From the NCBI RefSeq assembly GCF_010915705.1, contig NZ_JAAIKE010000001.1, positions 372,001 through 436,000 of the forward strand: 64,000 nt of DNA, written 5' to 3'. The notes below the pieces were generated by a model that saw only the letters and a list, made by a program, of their open reading frames with translations, was not told where the DNA came from and ran no database searches. This document shows, one piece after another, positions 8,553-17,687 of this stretch. Positions within the stretch are counted from its first letter, which is position 1; each line of letters starts with the position of its first letter. Origin of the DNA: Pseudotabrizicola algicola. Lineage in GTDB: Bacteria; Pseudomonadota; Alphaproteobacteria; Rhodobacterales; Rhodobacteraceae. The translations under genes and the position numbers were made by a program.

Positions 8553-10750
8553 TCGACTCGCTGATCAATCCGGCCGATCCGCCCGAGCGTCAGATGCAAA
8601 AGCTGATGACCATCGCGCAGGTGCTCATGCGCCGCGTCGAGGCTGATACCGATGACAGCGGCGCTGCCTATGCCCAGTTCCAGCGCGCGGCGATGCTGGA
8701 AGATCAGGTGCGCGACCGCACCCGCGATCTGGAACGCGCTTTGGACCTTCTGAACGATTCCAACGCGCGGCTGGCCGATGCCACCCGCAGCGCCGAGGCG
8801 GCGCGGCAAAACCTCGCCAATGCCATCGAGACCATTCAGGAAGGCTTTGCGCTGTTTGACGCCAGCGATGTGCTGGTGCTGTGCAATTCCCGCTTTGGCA
8901 TGCATATGGAGGATATTCGCGGCGACCTGCGCCCCGGGCTGACCTTTTCTGCCTATGTCGACCGCGTGAGCCGGTCTGACTTTCTGGAACTGCCCGAGCG
9001 CGAATCTCCGGAAGACTGGGCGATCCGGCGCAAGCGTCGGCATCAGGACAGGCATGTGATCTTCAACGTGCGCATGATCTGGGATCGCTGGGTGCAGGTC
9101 AGCGAACATCGCACCGCCGATGGTGGCACGGTCATTTTGCAGACGGATGTGACCGACATCATCCGCAGCGAGCGGCAGGAACGCGGCAAGCTGCTGGACG
9201 ATCAGGCGCGGATGATCCGTGCGACGCTGGACCATATCAATCAGGGTGTGGCGATTTTTGACGCGAATGCGCGGCTTTTGGGCTGGAATGCCAGACTTGG
9301 CCAGCTTTTGGCTATTCCGGTCGCGCGTTTCCGCGTGGGGGCCTCGTTCGCCTATCTGCTGCAACGCTTTCGCGCAGAGATCACGCTGTCCGAAGGCATG
9401 ACAGACGCACAGCTCGAGGCTTGGGTCGGGGCCAAAGCGGGGCGCGATCCGCTGTCCTTTGAAATGCGGCGTGGCACTGACCTGATCCTGGCCGCCTTTG
9501 CGCAAGAGATGCCCGATGGCGGCTTTGTGATGAGCTTCACGGATGTGACAGCGGAACGTGCCGCCATCGAAGCGCTCAGCCGCGCCAATGAAACGCTGGA
9601 AGCGCGTGTGATGGACCGGACGCTGGAACTGGAGGATGCACTGGCCAATGCCGAACGCGCGAATGCCAGCCGCACCCGCTTTGTTGCGGCGGCCAGCCAT
9701 GATCTGCTGCAACCTTTGTCGGCGGCCAAACTGTTCATTGCCAGCATCAGCGGCGAGGCGGTGCCACCGCAAGCCGTGGAAGCGCTGGAGAAGGCGCAGA
9801 ATGCGCTGGTGTCGGTCGAAGGGATTCTAGATGCGCTGCTGGATATCTCGAAGCTCGAATCCGGTCGTGCGGCAGTGTCGGTGGGGCAGGTTGCGCTGCG
9901 CCCGATCCTCACCCAACTGGCCGCCGAATTCAGCGCCATCGCGGCGGCCAAAGGCCTGCGCCTGACTGTGCGGCCCAGCGATGCGGTGGTGATGACCGAC
10001 CCCGCCTATCTTCGCCGCATCCTGCAAAACCTGATCGGCAACGCGATTCGCTATACTGCGCGGGGGCGAGTGGTGGTGGCCGCACGCAATCGCGGCGGCA
10101 TGGTCCGGCTCGAGGTCTGGGACACGGGCCCCGGGATTCCCGAAGAGGAACAGGACAATATCTTCAAGGAGTTTCACCGCCTGAACGCCCGCGCCTCGGC
10201 CAGCGAGGGGATGGGCCTTGGTCTGGCCATCGTGGAGCGCGCCTGTGCCTTGCTCGGCCATCCGCTCGGGCTGTCGTCACGGCTGGGGCGCGGCACCTGC
10301 TTTATGCTGCAACTACCTCTGGGTTCGGCCTCGGGTGCCTTGGCCGCGCCGCCGCCGCAGGCCGCGCCGCACCCGAGGATGCGCCTGCAAGGGAAGATCG
10401 GTTTTCTGGTCGAGAATGACCCTGACCTGTGCCGCGCCATGACGCTGCTGCTTGAAAAATGGGGCCTTTCGGTTCTCGATGCCGACAGTGGCGAGGCGGC
10501 GCTGGCACTGATCGAGGAACTGGGCATTTTGCCCGATTTCTTTCTGGTCGATCACCAGTTGGGCGATGGCATGACGGGGGTCGAGTTCATCGCAACCCTG
10601 CGCCTTTTGCACGGCGATGTGCCTGCGCGTCTGGTCACCGCCAATCGCAGCGCCGAGGTGCGCGCCTTGGCGCAGGCCAAGGGAATTGAGATCATGATGA
10701 AGCCCATCGATGCCCGCGCGCTGGAAGCCTTTCTGCAAGAGCTTGCCTAG
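8549..10750 (+). CDS. NahK/ErcS-like PAS hybrid sensor histidine kinase
   Basis: A soluble hybrid kinase of 733 residues with no membrane segment. An N-terminal coiled region (to about 100) is followed by two PAS domains ('IETIQEGFALFDASD' near 105 and 'LDHINQGVAIFDANARL' near 230). A HisKA domain has H384 in 'AAASHDLLQPLSAAK', then comes an HATPase ('NLIGNAIRYT', 'DTGPGI', 'GMGLGLAIV') and a C-terminal receiver with D668 ('LVDHQLGDG'). The ATG at 8549 is chosen over an upstream frame extension because of the ATGA overlap with the FIST gene. A hybrid kinase usually needs an Hpt protein to reach a separate regulator; none is encoded here. Confidence 0.9.
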   Translation: MIDSLINPADPPERQMQKLMTIAQVLMRRVEADTDDSGAAYAQFQRAAMLEDQVRDRTRDLERALDLLNDSNARLADATRSAEAARQNLANAIETIQEGFALFDASDVLVLCNSRFGMHMEDIRGDLRPGLTFSAYVDRVSRSDFLELPERESPEDWAIRRKRRHQDRHVIFNVRMIWDRWVQVSEHRTADGGTVILQTDVTDIIRSERQERGKLLDDQARMIRATLDHINQGVAIFDANARLLGWNARLGQLLAIPVARFRVGASFAYLLQRFRAEITLSEGMTDAQLEAWVGAKAGRDPLSFEMRRGTDLILAAFAQEMPDGGFVMSFTDVTAERAAIEALSRANETLEARVMDRTLELEDALANAERANASRTRFVAAASHDLLQPLSAAKLFIASISGEAVPPQAVEALEKAQNALVSVEGILDALLDISKLESGRAAVSVGQVALRPILTQLAAEFSAIAAAKGLRLTVRPSDAVVMTDPAYLRRILQNLIGNAIRYTARGRVVVAARNRGGMVRLEVWDTGPGIPEEEQDNIFKEFHRLNARASASEGMGLGLAIVERACALLGHPLGLSSRLGRGTCFMLQLPLGSASGALAAPPPQAAPHPRMRLQGKIGFLVENDPDLCRAMTLLLEKWGLSVLDADSGEAALALIEELGILPDFFLVDHQLGDGMTGVEFIATLRLLHGDVPARLVTANRSAEVRALAQAKGIEIMMKPIDARALEAFLQELA

Positions 10751-10831
10751 TCGCGCCTGTGTCCTACGACTTAGGTTCCATAGCGCGGCGACGGGGCAGA
10801 TCATACACTTGCGTTCAAGGGAGATTGACCG

Positions 10832-11365
10832 ATGCAAATGAGTGATACCCGCGAGATAAAGGCTGCGCCCTCCGATGTCTGGGCTGCGATCCTGAACCCC
10901 GATGTTCTGAAAGAATGCATCCCCGGCTGCACCGAAGTCACCGGCAACCGGGATGAGGGGTTCGAAGCGGTGGTGACGCAAAAGGTCGGCCCGGTGAAGG
11001 CGACCTTCAAGGGCGCGGTCACCTTGTCCGACATCACCGAAGGAGAGCGTGTCACCATATCTGGGGAGGGCAAGGGCGGGCCTGCGGGCTTTGCCAAGGG
11101 GGGCGCGGTCGTGGTCCTCGAACCGATCCCCGAAGGCACCCGCCTGACCTATGAGGTAGAGGCGAATGTGGGCGGCAAGCTGGCCCAACTTGGCAGCCGG
11201 ATCATTGATGGCTTCGCCAAGAAAATGGCGGATGAGTTTTTCACCCGCTTTCAAACAGCGGTCGAGGGGCCGGCCATGCCCGAAGAAGCAGCGCAAAACG
11301 CAGACGAGGGCGGCCAAGCCCCCGGAGAACAAAAAAAGGGCTGGTTCAAACGGCTGATCAGCTGA
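10832..11365 (+). CDS. coxG: CoxG-family SRPBCC protein of the cox cluster
   Basis: A 177-residue protein of the CoxG (carbon monoxide dehydrogenase subunit G) family. The N-terminal SRPBCC/START-like fold has the signature 'DVWAAILNPDVLKECIPGC', then 'VGPVKATFKGAV' and 'GGKLAQLGSRIIDGFAKKM'. An acidic linker leads to a short aromatic, basic tail 'GWFKRLIS' that could touch the membrane; in Oligotropha CoxG is linked to membrane attachment of the dehydrogenase. AAGGGAG lies upstream of the ATG. It is the first gene of the cox cluster, 81 bases after the hybrid kinase in the same direction. Confidence 0.88.
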   Translation: MQMSDTREIKAAPSDVWAAILNPDVLKECIPGCTEVTGNRDEGFEAVVTQKVGPVKATFKGAVTLSDITEGERVTISGEGKGGPAGFAKGGAVVVLEPIPEGTRLTYEVEANVGGKLAQLGSRIIDGFAKKMADEFFTRFQTAVEGPAMPEEAAQNADEGGQAPGEQKKGWFKRLIS

Positions 11366-11404
11366 CCGCAGACCAACCCACGACAGATTCAAGGGAGGAA
11401 AACC

Positions 11405-11890
11405 ATGACGAAGGTCACGATGACCGTGAACGGAAAATCCGTCTCGGCCGAAGCAGAGGGGCGCACCCTTCTGGTGAATTACCTGCGCGAAGGGCTTGGC
11501 CTGACCGGCACCCATGTGGGCTGCGACACGTCCCAATGCGGGGCCTGCGTGGTGCATGTCGATGGAAAGGCGGTCAAATCCTGCACCGTGTTTGCGGTCG
11601 ATGTTGCCGGGTCTGACGTGCGCACGATCGAGGGCATGGCGAATGCCGATGGCAGCCTTGGCGTGGTGCAGCAGGCGTTTCAGGATCACCACGGCTTGCA
11701 ATGCGGCTTCTGCACGCCCGGCATGGTGATGTCATCAGCGGCACTTCTCGCGGAAAATCCACGCCCGACAGAGGCCGAGATCCGGCATTACCTTGAAGGG
11801 AATATCTGCCGCTGCACGGGCTATCACAACATCGTCAAGGCGGTCCTTGCCGCGTCCGGGCAGGACGCAGGCGCGATGGCTGCGGAATAA
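11405..11890 (+). CDS. coxS: cox small subunit, [2Fe-2S] protein
   Basis: The iron-sulfur subunit of a xanthine dehydrogenase/CO dehydrogenase-type molybdenum hydroxylase, 161 residues. The N-terminal plant-ferredoxin cluster is bound by C40, C45, C48 and C60 ('[10 protein letters not shown]', 'KSC'). The C-terminal helical cluster is bound by C100, C103, C135 and C137 ('CGFCTPGM', 'CRCTGYHNI'). All eight ligands are present. It transfers electrons between the molybdenum site of the large subunit and the FAD of the medium subunit. A strong AGGGAGGA precedes the ATG, and the large-subunit gene follows 10 bases after the stop. Confidence 0.95.
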   Translation: MTKVTMTVNGKSVSAEAEGRTLLVNYLREGLGLTGTHVGCDTSQCGACVVHVDGKAVKSCTVFAVDVAGSDVRTIEGMANADGSLGVVQQAFQDHHGLQCGFCTPGMVMSSAALLAENPRPTEAEIRHYLEGNICRCTGYHNIVKAVLAASGQDAGAMAAE

Positions 11891-11900
11891 GGGGGGAAAG

Positions 11901-14279
11901 ATGCCAAAGGATACCGGAATCGGCGCATCCACCAAGCGCCGCGAAGATGTGCGCTTCCTGACGGGGCGCGGCGTTTACACCGATGACCTGAGCCTGTTCG
12001 GGCAGGCCCATGCCGTGATGGTGCGCTCCAGCGTGGCGCATGGTCGTATCGTTTCGATTGATACCGCGGCGGCCGAGAGCATGCCGGGGGTGCTTGCCGT
12101 GTTTACGGGCGAGGATTTCAAGGATGTCGGTGGCAACCCGGCAGGCTGGCTGATCAACAGCCGTGACGGCACCCCGATGCGCGAACCCAAGCGCCCGGTG
12201 CTCGCCCATGGCAAGGTGCGTCATGTCGGCGATGCCTATGCTGCCGTGATTGCCGAAACCTATGCGCAGGCGAAGGATGCCGCGCAGGTTCTGGCCGATG
12301 CCACCGTGATCGAGGAATTGCCCGCGATTGTCGACATGCGCGCCGCCGTGGCCGATGCGTCGAACCGCGTGCATGACGAGATTCCCGACAACCTGTGCTT
12401 TGACTGGGGGTGGATCGAGGACAACCGCGCCGCCGTGGATGCCGCGATGAAGGCTGCCCCGCATGTGGTGACGCTGGAATTGACCAACAACCGGCTTGTC
12501 CCCAATGCGATGGAGCCGCGCGCCAGCATCGGAGAGTATTTCCCCGGCACGGGCGATTACAAGCTGACCACCACAAGCCAGAACCCGCACCTGACGCGGC
12601 TTTTGGTCTGTGCCTTCGTGATGGGGATTCCCGAAAACAAGCTTCAGGTCGTGGCGCCTGATGTGGGCGGTGGCTTTGGCTCGAAAATCTATCACTACGG
12701 CGAAGAAGCCCTTGTTCTGGCCGCTGCCAAACGTCTTGGCCGTCCGGTGCGCTGGACGGCGGAACGGACCGAAAGCTTCCTGTCGGATGCGCATGGCCGC
12801 GACCATGTCACCAAGATCGAACTTGGCTGCACCAAGGAAGGTGACATTCTGGCGATCCGCACGGAAACGCTGGCCAATGTGGGCGCCTATCTGTCGAACT
12901 TCTCGACTGCGACGCCAACCTTCCTGCATGGGACGCTGATGGCGGGGCCCTACAAGGTGCCGCATGTCTATGTGAACGTGAAAACCGTTTTCACCAACAC
13001 GGCGCCGGTCGATGCCTATCGCGGCGCAGGCCGTCCCGAGGCGACCTATTCGATTGAACGTGTCATCGACAAGATGTGCCGCGAGTTGGGTCTTGATCCG
13101 TTCGAGGTGCGGCGGCGCAACCTGCTTACCCCCGACCAGTTCCCCTATACCACCCCTGTTGGGCTGGTCTATGACACAGGGAATTATCAGGCGACGCTCG
13201 ACAAGGCCGTAGAACTCGCCGACGTGGCGGGCTTCGAGGCACGGCGCGCCGAAAGCGCGAAACGCGGCAAGCTGCGCGGCATGGGTCTGTCCACATGGAT
13301 CGAGGCCTGCGGTATTGCCCCTTCGCATCTGGTGGGCGTCCTCGGCTCCCGCGTCGGGCTTTATGACGCGGCCACGGTACGGGTGAATGCGACTGGCACC
13401 ATCTCGGTGATGACGGGCGCACACAGCCACGGGCAGGGTCATGAAACCGTGTTCCCGCAGATCGTGGCGGAGAAACTCGGGATTCCCGAAACCTCGGTCG
13501 AGATCGTGCATGGCGATACGGCGAAGATCCCGTTCGGCATGGGCTCTTACGGGTCGCGTTCCTTGGCGGTTGCGGGCTCCGCGATGGACCGTGCGCTCGA
13601 CAAGATCATCGCCAAGGGCAAGAAGATTGCCGCCCATATGCTGGAAGCAGCCGAAGGCGACATCACCTTTGCCGATGGCAAGTTCAGCGTGGCCGGTACC
13701 GACAAGGCCAAGAGCTTTGGCGAGATCGCCTTCAGCGCCTATGTGCCGCACAACTATCCGCTTGAGACGCTGGAGCCGGGGCTGGAGGAAACCGCCTTCT
13801 ATGATCCGGCCAACTTCACCTATCCCGCTGGGGCCTATATCTGCGAGGTCGAGGTGGATGCCGAGACCGGCAAGGTCGATGTGGTCGCCTTTACCGCGGC
13901 GGATGATTTCGGCAACGTGATGAACCCGCTGATCGTGGAAGGGCAGGTGCATGGCGGCGTCGGGCAGGGGATTGGTCAGGCGCTGTGCGAGAACACTTCC
14001 TATGACGAGAACGGTCAGCTTCTGACCGGCTCTTACATGGATTACGCAATGCCGCGCGCCGATGATGTGCCGTTCTACACGGTCGATCATTCCTGCGCCA
14101 CGCCCTGCACCCACAACCCGCTCGGGGTGAAGGGCTGCGGCGAGGCGGGGGCCATCGGCTCGCCGCCGGCCGTGGTCAACGCTGTGATCGACGCCTTGCA
14201 CAGTGGGGGCCATACCCATGTGACCCATATTGATATGCCCGTCTCGCCCAATCGGGTGTGGCAGGCGATCAACGCGTGA
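11901..14279 (+). CDS. coxL: form II CO dehydrogenase-like molybdenum-binding large subunit
   Basis: The 792-residue catalytic subunit binds the molybdenum cofactor. The active-site loop reads AYRGAGR at residues 372-378, the form II signature; form I CO dehydrogenases have AYxCSFR with the copper-binding Cys, which is absent here. '[13 protein letters not shown]' and '[11 protein letters not shown]' match MoCo-binding segments, and '[12 protein letters not shown]' holds the catalytic Glu (E748). The start is ATG 11901, preceded by GGGGGGAAAG; the frame is open upstream into coxS. Form II enzymes have weak or unproven CO activity, so the true substrate may be another small aldehyde, purine or heterocycle. 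Confidence 0.93.
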   Translation: MPKDTGIGASTKRREDVRFLTGRGVYTDDLSLFGQAHAVMVRSSVAHGRIVSIDTAAAESMPGVLAVFTGEDFKDVGGNPAGWLINSRDGTPMREPKRPVLAHGKVRHVGDAYAAVIAETYAQAKDAAQVLADATVIEELPAIVDMRAAVADASNRVHDEIPDNLCFDWGWIEDNRAAVDAAMKAAPHVVTLELTNNRLVPNAMEPRASIGEYFPGTGDYKLTTTSQNPHLTRLLVCAFVMGIPENKLQVVAPDVGGGFGSKIYHYGEEALVLAAAKRLGRPVRWTAERTESFLSDAHGRDHVTKIELGCTKEGDILAIRTETLANVGAYLSNFSTATPTFLHGTLMAGPYKVPHVYVNVKTVFTNTAPVDAYRGAGRPEATYSIERVIDKMCRELGLDPFEVRRRNLLTPDQFPYTTPVGLVYDTGNYQATLDKAVELADVAGFEARRAESAKRGKLRGMGLSTWIEACGIAPSHLVGVLGSRVGLYDAATVRVNATGTISVMTGAHSHGQGHETVFPQIVAEKLGIPETSVEIVHGDTAKIPFGMGSYGSRSLAVAGSAMDRALDKIIAKGKKIAAHMLEAAEGDITFADGKFSVAGTDKAKSFGEIAFSAYVPHNYPLETLEPGLEETAFYDPANFTYPAGAYICEVEVDAETGKVDVVAFTAADDFGNVMNPLIVEGQVHGGVGQGIGQALCENTSYDENGQLLTGSYMDYAMPRADDVPFYTVDHSCATPCTHNPLGVKGCGEAGAIGSPPAVVNAVIDALHSGGHTHVTHIDMPVSPNRVWQAINA

Positions 14280-14294
14280 TCGGAGGGACGCAAG

Positions 14295-15083
14295 ATGCAC
14301 AATTTTGAATTCGTAAAGCCCTCGAGCATTGCCGATGCGGTCAAGGCCCTCGCGGCCGAAGGCGCGCAGCCGCTGTCGGGCGGACAGACCCTGCTTCCCA
14401 CCATGAAGCAGCGGCTGGCCGCACCCGAGGTGCTGGTCAGTCTGACCGGCATCGCCGAGATGCAGGGCGTCTGCATGGGCGAGGGCGGGCTGCATGTCGG
14501 GGCTGCGACTCCGCATGCGGTGGTCGCGCGCGAGGCGGCGCCAAGCTATCCCGCACTCGCCGCTCTGGCCGGGGGCATCGGTGATCCGGCGGTGCGTAAC
14601 CGTGGCACCATTGGCGGATCGGTCGCCAATAACGACCCTGCCGCCTGCTATCCGGCGGCGGTGCTGGCTTCGGGGGCGACGGTGGTGACGGATCGGCGCC
14701 GGATCGCGGCGGATGATTACTTCCAGGGTATGTTCACCACGGCGCTGGAAGAGGGCGAGTTCATCACGCAGGTGATTTTCCCGGTTCCGCAGGCGGCTGC
14801 CTATGTCAAGTTCAACCAACCCGCCAGCCGCTTTGCACTGACTGCCGTTTTCGTCGCCCGCTTTGCCGATGGGGTCCGTGTTGCCGTCACGGGTGCGTCA
14901 AACAACGGTGTCTTCCGCTGGGAAGAGGCCGAGGCTGCCCTGTCTGCCGATTTTTCGACGGCGGCGATTTCGGGTCTGTCGGTGTCTGACGCTGACATGA
15001 TCAGCGATCTGCACGGATCGGCGGCGTATCGCGCCAATCTGGTCAAGGTGTTGACCGGCCGCGCCGTCAACGCCGCGCACTAG
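14295..15083 (+). CDS. coxM: cox medium subunit, FAD-binding
   Basis: The 262-residue FAD subunit of the molybdenum hydroxylase. It shows both flavin-binding signatures of the family: '[16 protein letters not shown]' near residue 33 and '[19 protein letters not shown]' near 105. It starts 15 bases after coxL behind GGAGG. With the genes ordered small, large, medium, this matches the S-L-M order usual for form II clusters rather than the M-S-L order of form I. A strong terminator lies 16 bases after the stop, closing the operon. No MoCo-insertion accessory genes (coxD/E/F) follow. Confidence 0.93.
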   Translation: MHNFEFVKPSSIADAVKALAAEGAQPLSGGQTLLPTMKQRLAAPEVLVSLTGIAEMQGVCMGEGGLHVGAATPHAVVAREAAPSYPALAALAGGIGDPAVRNRGTIGGSVANNDPAACYPAAVLASGATVVTDRRRIAADDYFQGMFTTALEEGEFITQVIFPVPQAAAYVKFNQPASRFALTAVFVARFADGVRVAVTGASNNGVFRWEEAEAALSADFSTAAISGLSVSDADMISDLHGSAAYRANLVKVLTGRAVNAAH

Positions 15084-15099
15084 CGTCGTTAACGAGTGC

Positions 15100-15134
15100 G
15101 CCCCCGGTCCCGTGCGGGATCGGGGGCTTTTTTT
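15100..15134 (+). terminator. rho-independent terminator of the cox operon
   Basis: A 12-bp stem (GCCCCCGGTCCC with GGGATCGGGGGC, one G-T pair) around a GTGC loop is followed by seven T at 15128-15134. It lies directly behind coxM and before the convergent capsule export genes. Confidence 0.9.
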
Positions 15135-15146
15135 GCCCGTTCTGGG

Positions 15147-16904
15147 TCAGGCCGAGACCTGTTCGCGCAGGATCGCGGCGGTCATCGAGACCATCAGGTA
15201 AATCCCTGCAAAGACCAGCAATGCCACCATCGTGTTTTCAAAGGCGCGCGGATAGGTCGCCTCATCCGGTGGGATCGGGCTGACGGACACCGACAGATAG
15301 CGCACCTGGCGGTTCGCATCGGTGCGGGCGGTCTCCATCGACTGCAGCGATTGGGACAGCAAAAGTTGGCGGGTCTGCACATCGGCCTGTGCCACCAACA
15401 ATTCCGACTGCACCTGAGCCAGCGATTTGCCGCCACCCACGCCTTGGGTCAGACGCGAGCGCAGGGTTGCGATCTCTGCTTCGAGTGTGGCGATCCTGCG
15501 GCGCAGGGGCTCCATCCGGGCAACGTTGGGGGTGGCGTTCGATTCCATCTGGGCAAGGCTCAGGCGGTCTTGGCTCAACTGGGTTTCCAATTGGCCGATC
15601 TGTGCGGTGATGAGGCTCACCTCGACTTCGGACGAGAGGATCTTGAACTGCTCTTGCAGATCGACAACCTTGCGCTGTGCTGCAAGCATCGCGGCTTCGG
15701 CCTGCTCATAGGCTTCGCGCGCGCCTTTCATCTGGTCGGCGCGCAGACGCTGCGTCAGGTGGTCGACCTGATCTTCGGCATAACCGATCAACGCCTGCGA
15801 AAACTCGGCCGAGATTTGCGGATCGGCAGCGATCACCTCCATCTTGATGATGCCTTCGGTCGGATCATAGGCGATTTTTACATTGCGCTTGAACACCTTA
15901 TACGCTGCTTCGCGCGAGGCGCCTTCGGCAAGGCGCTGGATGGGGTCAATCTGAGGCTGCGAGAAATGCGCAATGAAGTTCTTGTCCTCATCCAGCCGCA
16001 TCATCGCATCGCGCGATTGCAGATAGCCCTGCACCGCAATCGAATCTTGCGAGGTGGCGAATTGTGTGCCGGACAAAAGCCCGCCCATACCCTGTGTTCC
16101 GGCAGGATCGGCCTGCTGGATCACGAATTCCGCCTTGGTGGCGTAAAGTGGCGTCGCCACGAAGTAGTAATACCATCCGGCAAGCAGAGTCGGCAGACCC
16201 ACGAAGAAGAACAGCCTTGCCATCAGCAGCGCCGATTTGCGCCGCCGCCGCTTGGCCAGATCGCGCTGGATGCGCTGGATCTCTGAAAGATGCGCCTCCT
16301 CGGCCCGCACTTCGGTAGAGGGCACCTTGATCGGCTTGACGGTCTGCGGCAGTTGCACGCCATCGCCACGCGGGCCCACGGTCAGCGCGTGCGATGCAGC
16401 CTCGCCCGCGGGCGGGGGGCTGTCGCCATCGGCGCTGATCATTTCCATGATGGTCGATTTCTGAAACGGGTCCAGACCTGCGGCGCGCAACAGACGCACA
16501 GCATCGAAATCTGATGTGGCAGGCAGGCCGTATTTCTGCGCCATGCGCCGTGCCATCCGCAATTGCCGCCCCGTCAGACCTTCCTTGCGGATCTGGTCCA
16601 GATCGCCGGGCGTCGCCTCGGTGCCGCCGATGGCAGGGCCGGTGCCCGCACCAGTGCCCGCGCCTGCCAGAGCAGGGGCTGCGTCCATCATCGCCACCAC
16701 CTGGTCTTTCGCGGTCGGGAAGGGAGCATCGCCAAAACCGTCATCGGTAACCGGCGCTGGGGCAGGGGCTGCAACCGGGGGCCGCACGGCGCTGCGGGCC
16801 GGTGTGGCAGGTGTGTTTGCCGGGCGCTGCGGCGCTGCGGGGGCCGTGCTTGCAGGATCGGGCCGACGCAGGTTGTAACGTTTAACCTTGAGCTTGATAG
16901 TCAT
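15147..16904 (-). CDS. kpsE: capsule polysaccharide export inner-membrane protein, KpsE/CtrB-like
   Basis: A 585-residue co-polymerase-type protein of capsule export. An unusually long cytoplasmic N-terminal region (about 220 residues, Pro/Ala-rich at the start) precedes membrane segment 1 at about 225-249. A large periplasmic domain rich in coiled coil ('EQAEAAMLAAQRKVVDLQEQ') follows, and membrane segment 2 lies at about 555-575. It should bridge the ABC exporter to the outer-membrane channel. Its ATG lies 23 bases inside the end of kpsT, so the genes are coupled. Neither the ABC permease kpsM nor an outer-membrane exporter is adjacent. Confidence 0.85.
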   Translation of the reverse strand: MTIKLKVKRYNLRRPDPASTAPAAPQRPANTPATPARSAVRPPVAAPAPAPVTDDGFGDAPFPTAKDQVVAMMDAAPALAGAGTGAGTGPAIGGTEATPGDLDQIRKEGLTGRQLRMARRMAQKYGLPATSDFDAVRLLRAAGLDPFQKSTIMEMISADGDSPPPAGEAASHALTVGPRGDGVQLPQTVKPIKVPSTEVRAEEAHLSEIQRIQRDLAKRRRRKSALLMARLFFFVGLPTLLAGWYYYFVATPLYATKAEFVIQQADPAGTQGMGGLLSGTQFATSQDSIAVQGYLQSRDAMMRLDEDKNFIAHFSQPQIDPIQRLAEGASREAAYKVFKRNVKIAYDPTEGIIKMEVIAADPQISAEFSQALIGYAEDQVDHLTQRLRADQMKGAREAYEQAEAAMLAAQRKVVDLQEQFKILSSEVEVSLITAQIGQLETQLSQDRLSLAQMESNATPNVARMEPLRRRIATLEAEIATLRSRLTQGVGGGKSLAQVQSELLVAQADVQTRQLLLSQSLQSMETARTDANRQVRYLSVSVSPIPPDEATYPRAFENTMVALLVFAGIYLMVSMTAAILREQVSA

Positions 16905-17541
16905 AAAGCTGCTTCGCCTCTTCCAGAGTGTCGAATATGTAAAGCCGCCCGTTGCGCAGCACGGCGGCCTGTTTGCAGAACTTTTCCAGTGTCTGCGCCT
17001 GATGGCTTACGATGACCACCGTGGCATTCTGCAACCGCTCGCGCAGGATGCGCCCTGCCTTGCGGTTGAACTCCACATCGGTTGTGGCAGGCATGCCCTC
17101 GTCGATCAGGTAGATGTCAAACTCCAGCGCCAGCATCAACGCAAAGGAAAAGCGGGCGCGCATGCCTTGGCTATAGGTGCCGACCGGCATGTCGAAATAT
17201 TCCTCGATGCCGCAGAGCCAGCGGCAGAAGCTTTCGACATAATCGGGGTCGAGCCCGTAAAGCCGTGCCACATAACGGCTGTTTTCGGTGGCGGTGTGCT
17301 TGTTCACAACGCCGCCCATGAAACCAAGTGGAAAGGAGATACGGCTGGTGCGGGTCACCCGCCCTTCATCCGGTTTTTCCAGCCCGGCCATCATGTTGAT
17401 GATCGTGGTCTTGCCAGCGCCGTTTGGGGCCAGAATGCCCAGCGACTGGCCGATATCGACCCGAAACGACGCCCGATCCAGAATGATCTTGCGCTGCTTT
17501 CCGGTCCAGAAAGACTTTGAAACGCCCTCAAACTCGATCAC
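16882..17541 (-). CDS. kpsT: capsule export ABC transporter ATP-binding protein, KpsT-like
   Basis: The nucleotide-binding subunit, about 219 residues, of the polysaccharide exporter. Walker A reads 'LAPNGAGKTT', the signature loop is 'YSQGMRARFS' as in KpsT/Wzt proteins rather than LSGGQ, Walker B is 'IYLIDEG', and the switch His is in 'VIVSHQAQ'. 'GFMGGVVNKHTATENSRYVA' is typical of capsule exporters. The GTG at 17541 is favoured (VIEFEGVSKSF, with a G-rich Shine-Dalgarno); the frame extends to a TTG at 17562. It overlaps kpsE by 23 bases. No permease gene lies upstream, where nhaA ends. Confidence 0.88.
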   Translation of the reverse strand: MIEFEGVSKSFWTGKQRKIILDRASFRVDIGQSLGILAPNGAGKTTIINMMAGLEKPDEGRVTRTSRISFPLGFMGGVVNKHTATENSRYVARLYGLDPDYVESFCRWLCGIEEYFDMPVGTYSQGMRARFSFALMLALEFDIYLIDEGMPATTDVEFNRKAGRILRERLQNATVVIVSHQAQTLEKFCKQAAVLRNGRLYIFDTLEEAKQLYDYQAQG

Positions 17542-17687
17542 ACGCTGCCCCCGTCTGGCCAAGGCTTCTGCCCCGCGCCGCTGTTCGCCCTCCCGGTTGG
17601 CATCGGCACTGTCAGCTTAGATGCCAATGCTTAACCGGTCTTGCTGCCGCCCAGCCCTGCTGTATCTAACAGGGCTTTCAGGCATGA

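Noticed and set aside
11835-14819. A 994-codon open frame on the minus strand opposite coxL and coxM
   Set aside because: It is the mirror of strongly supported cox genes in GC-rich DNA; its translation has no recognisable domain and is rich in His and Arg, as antisense frames are.
17650-17677. Hairpin AGCCCTG/CAGGGCT behind nhaA as its terminator
   Set aside because: On the minus strand no T-run follows the stem.
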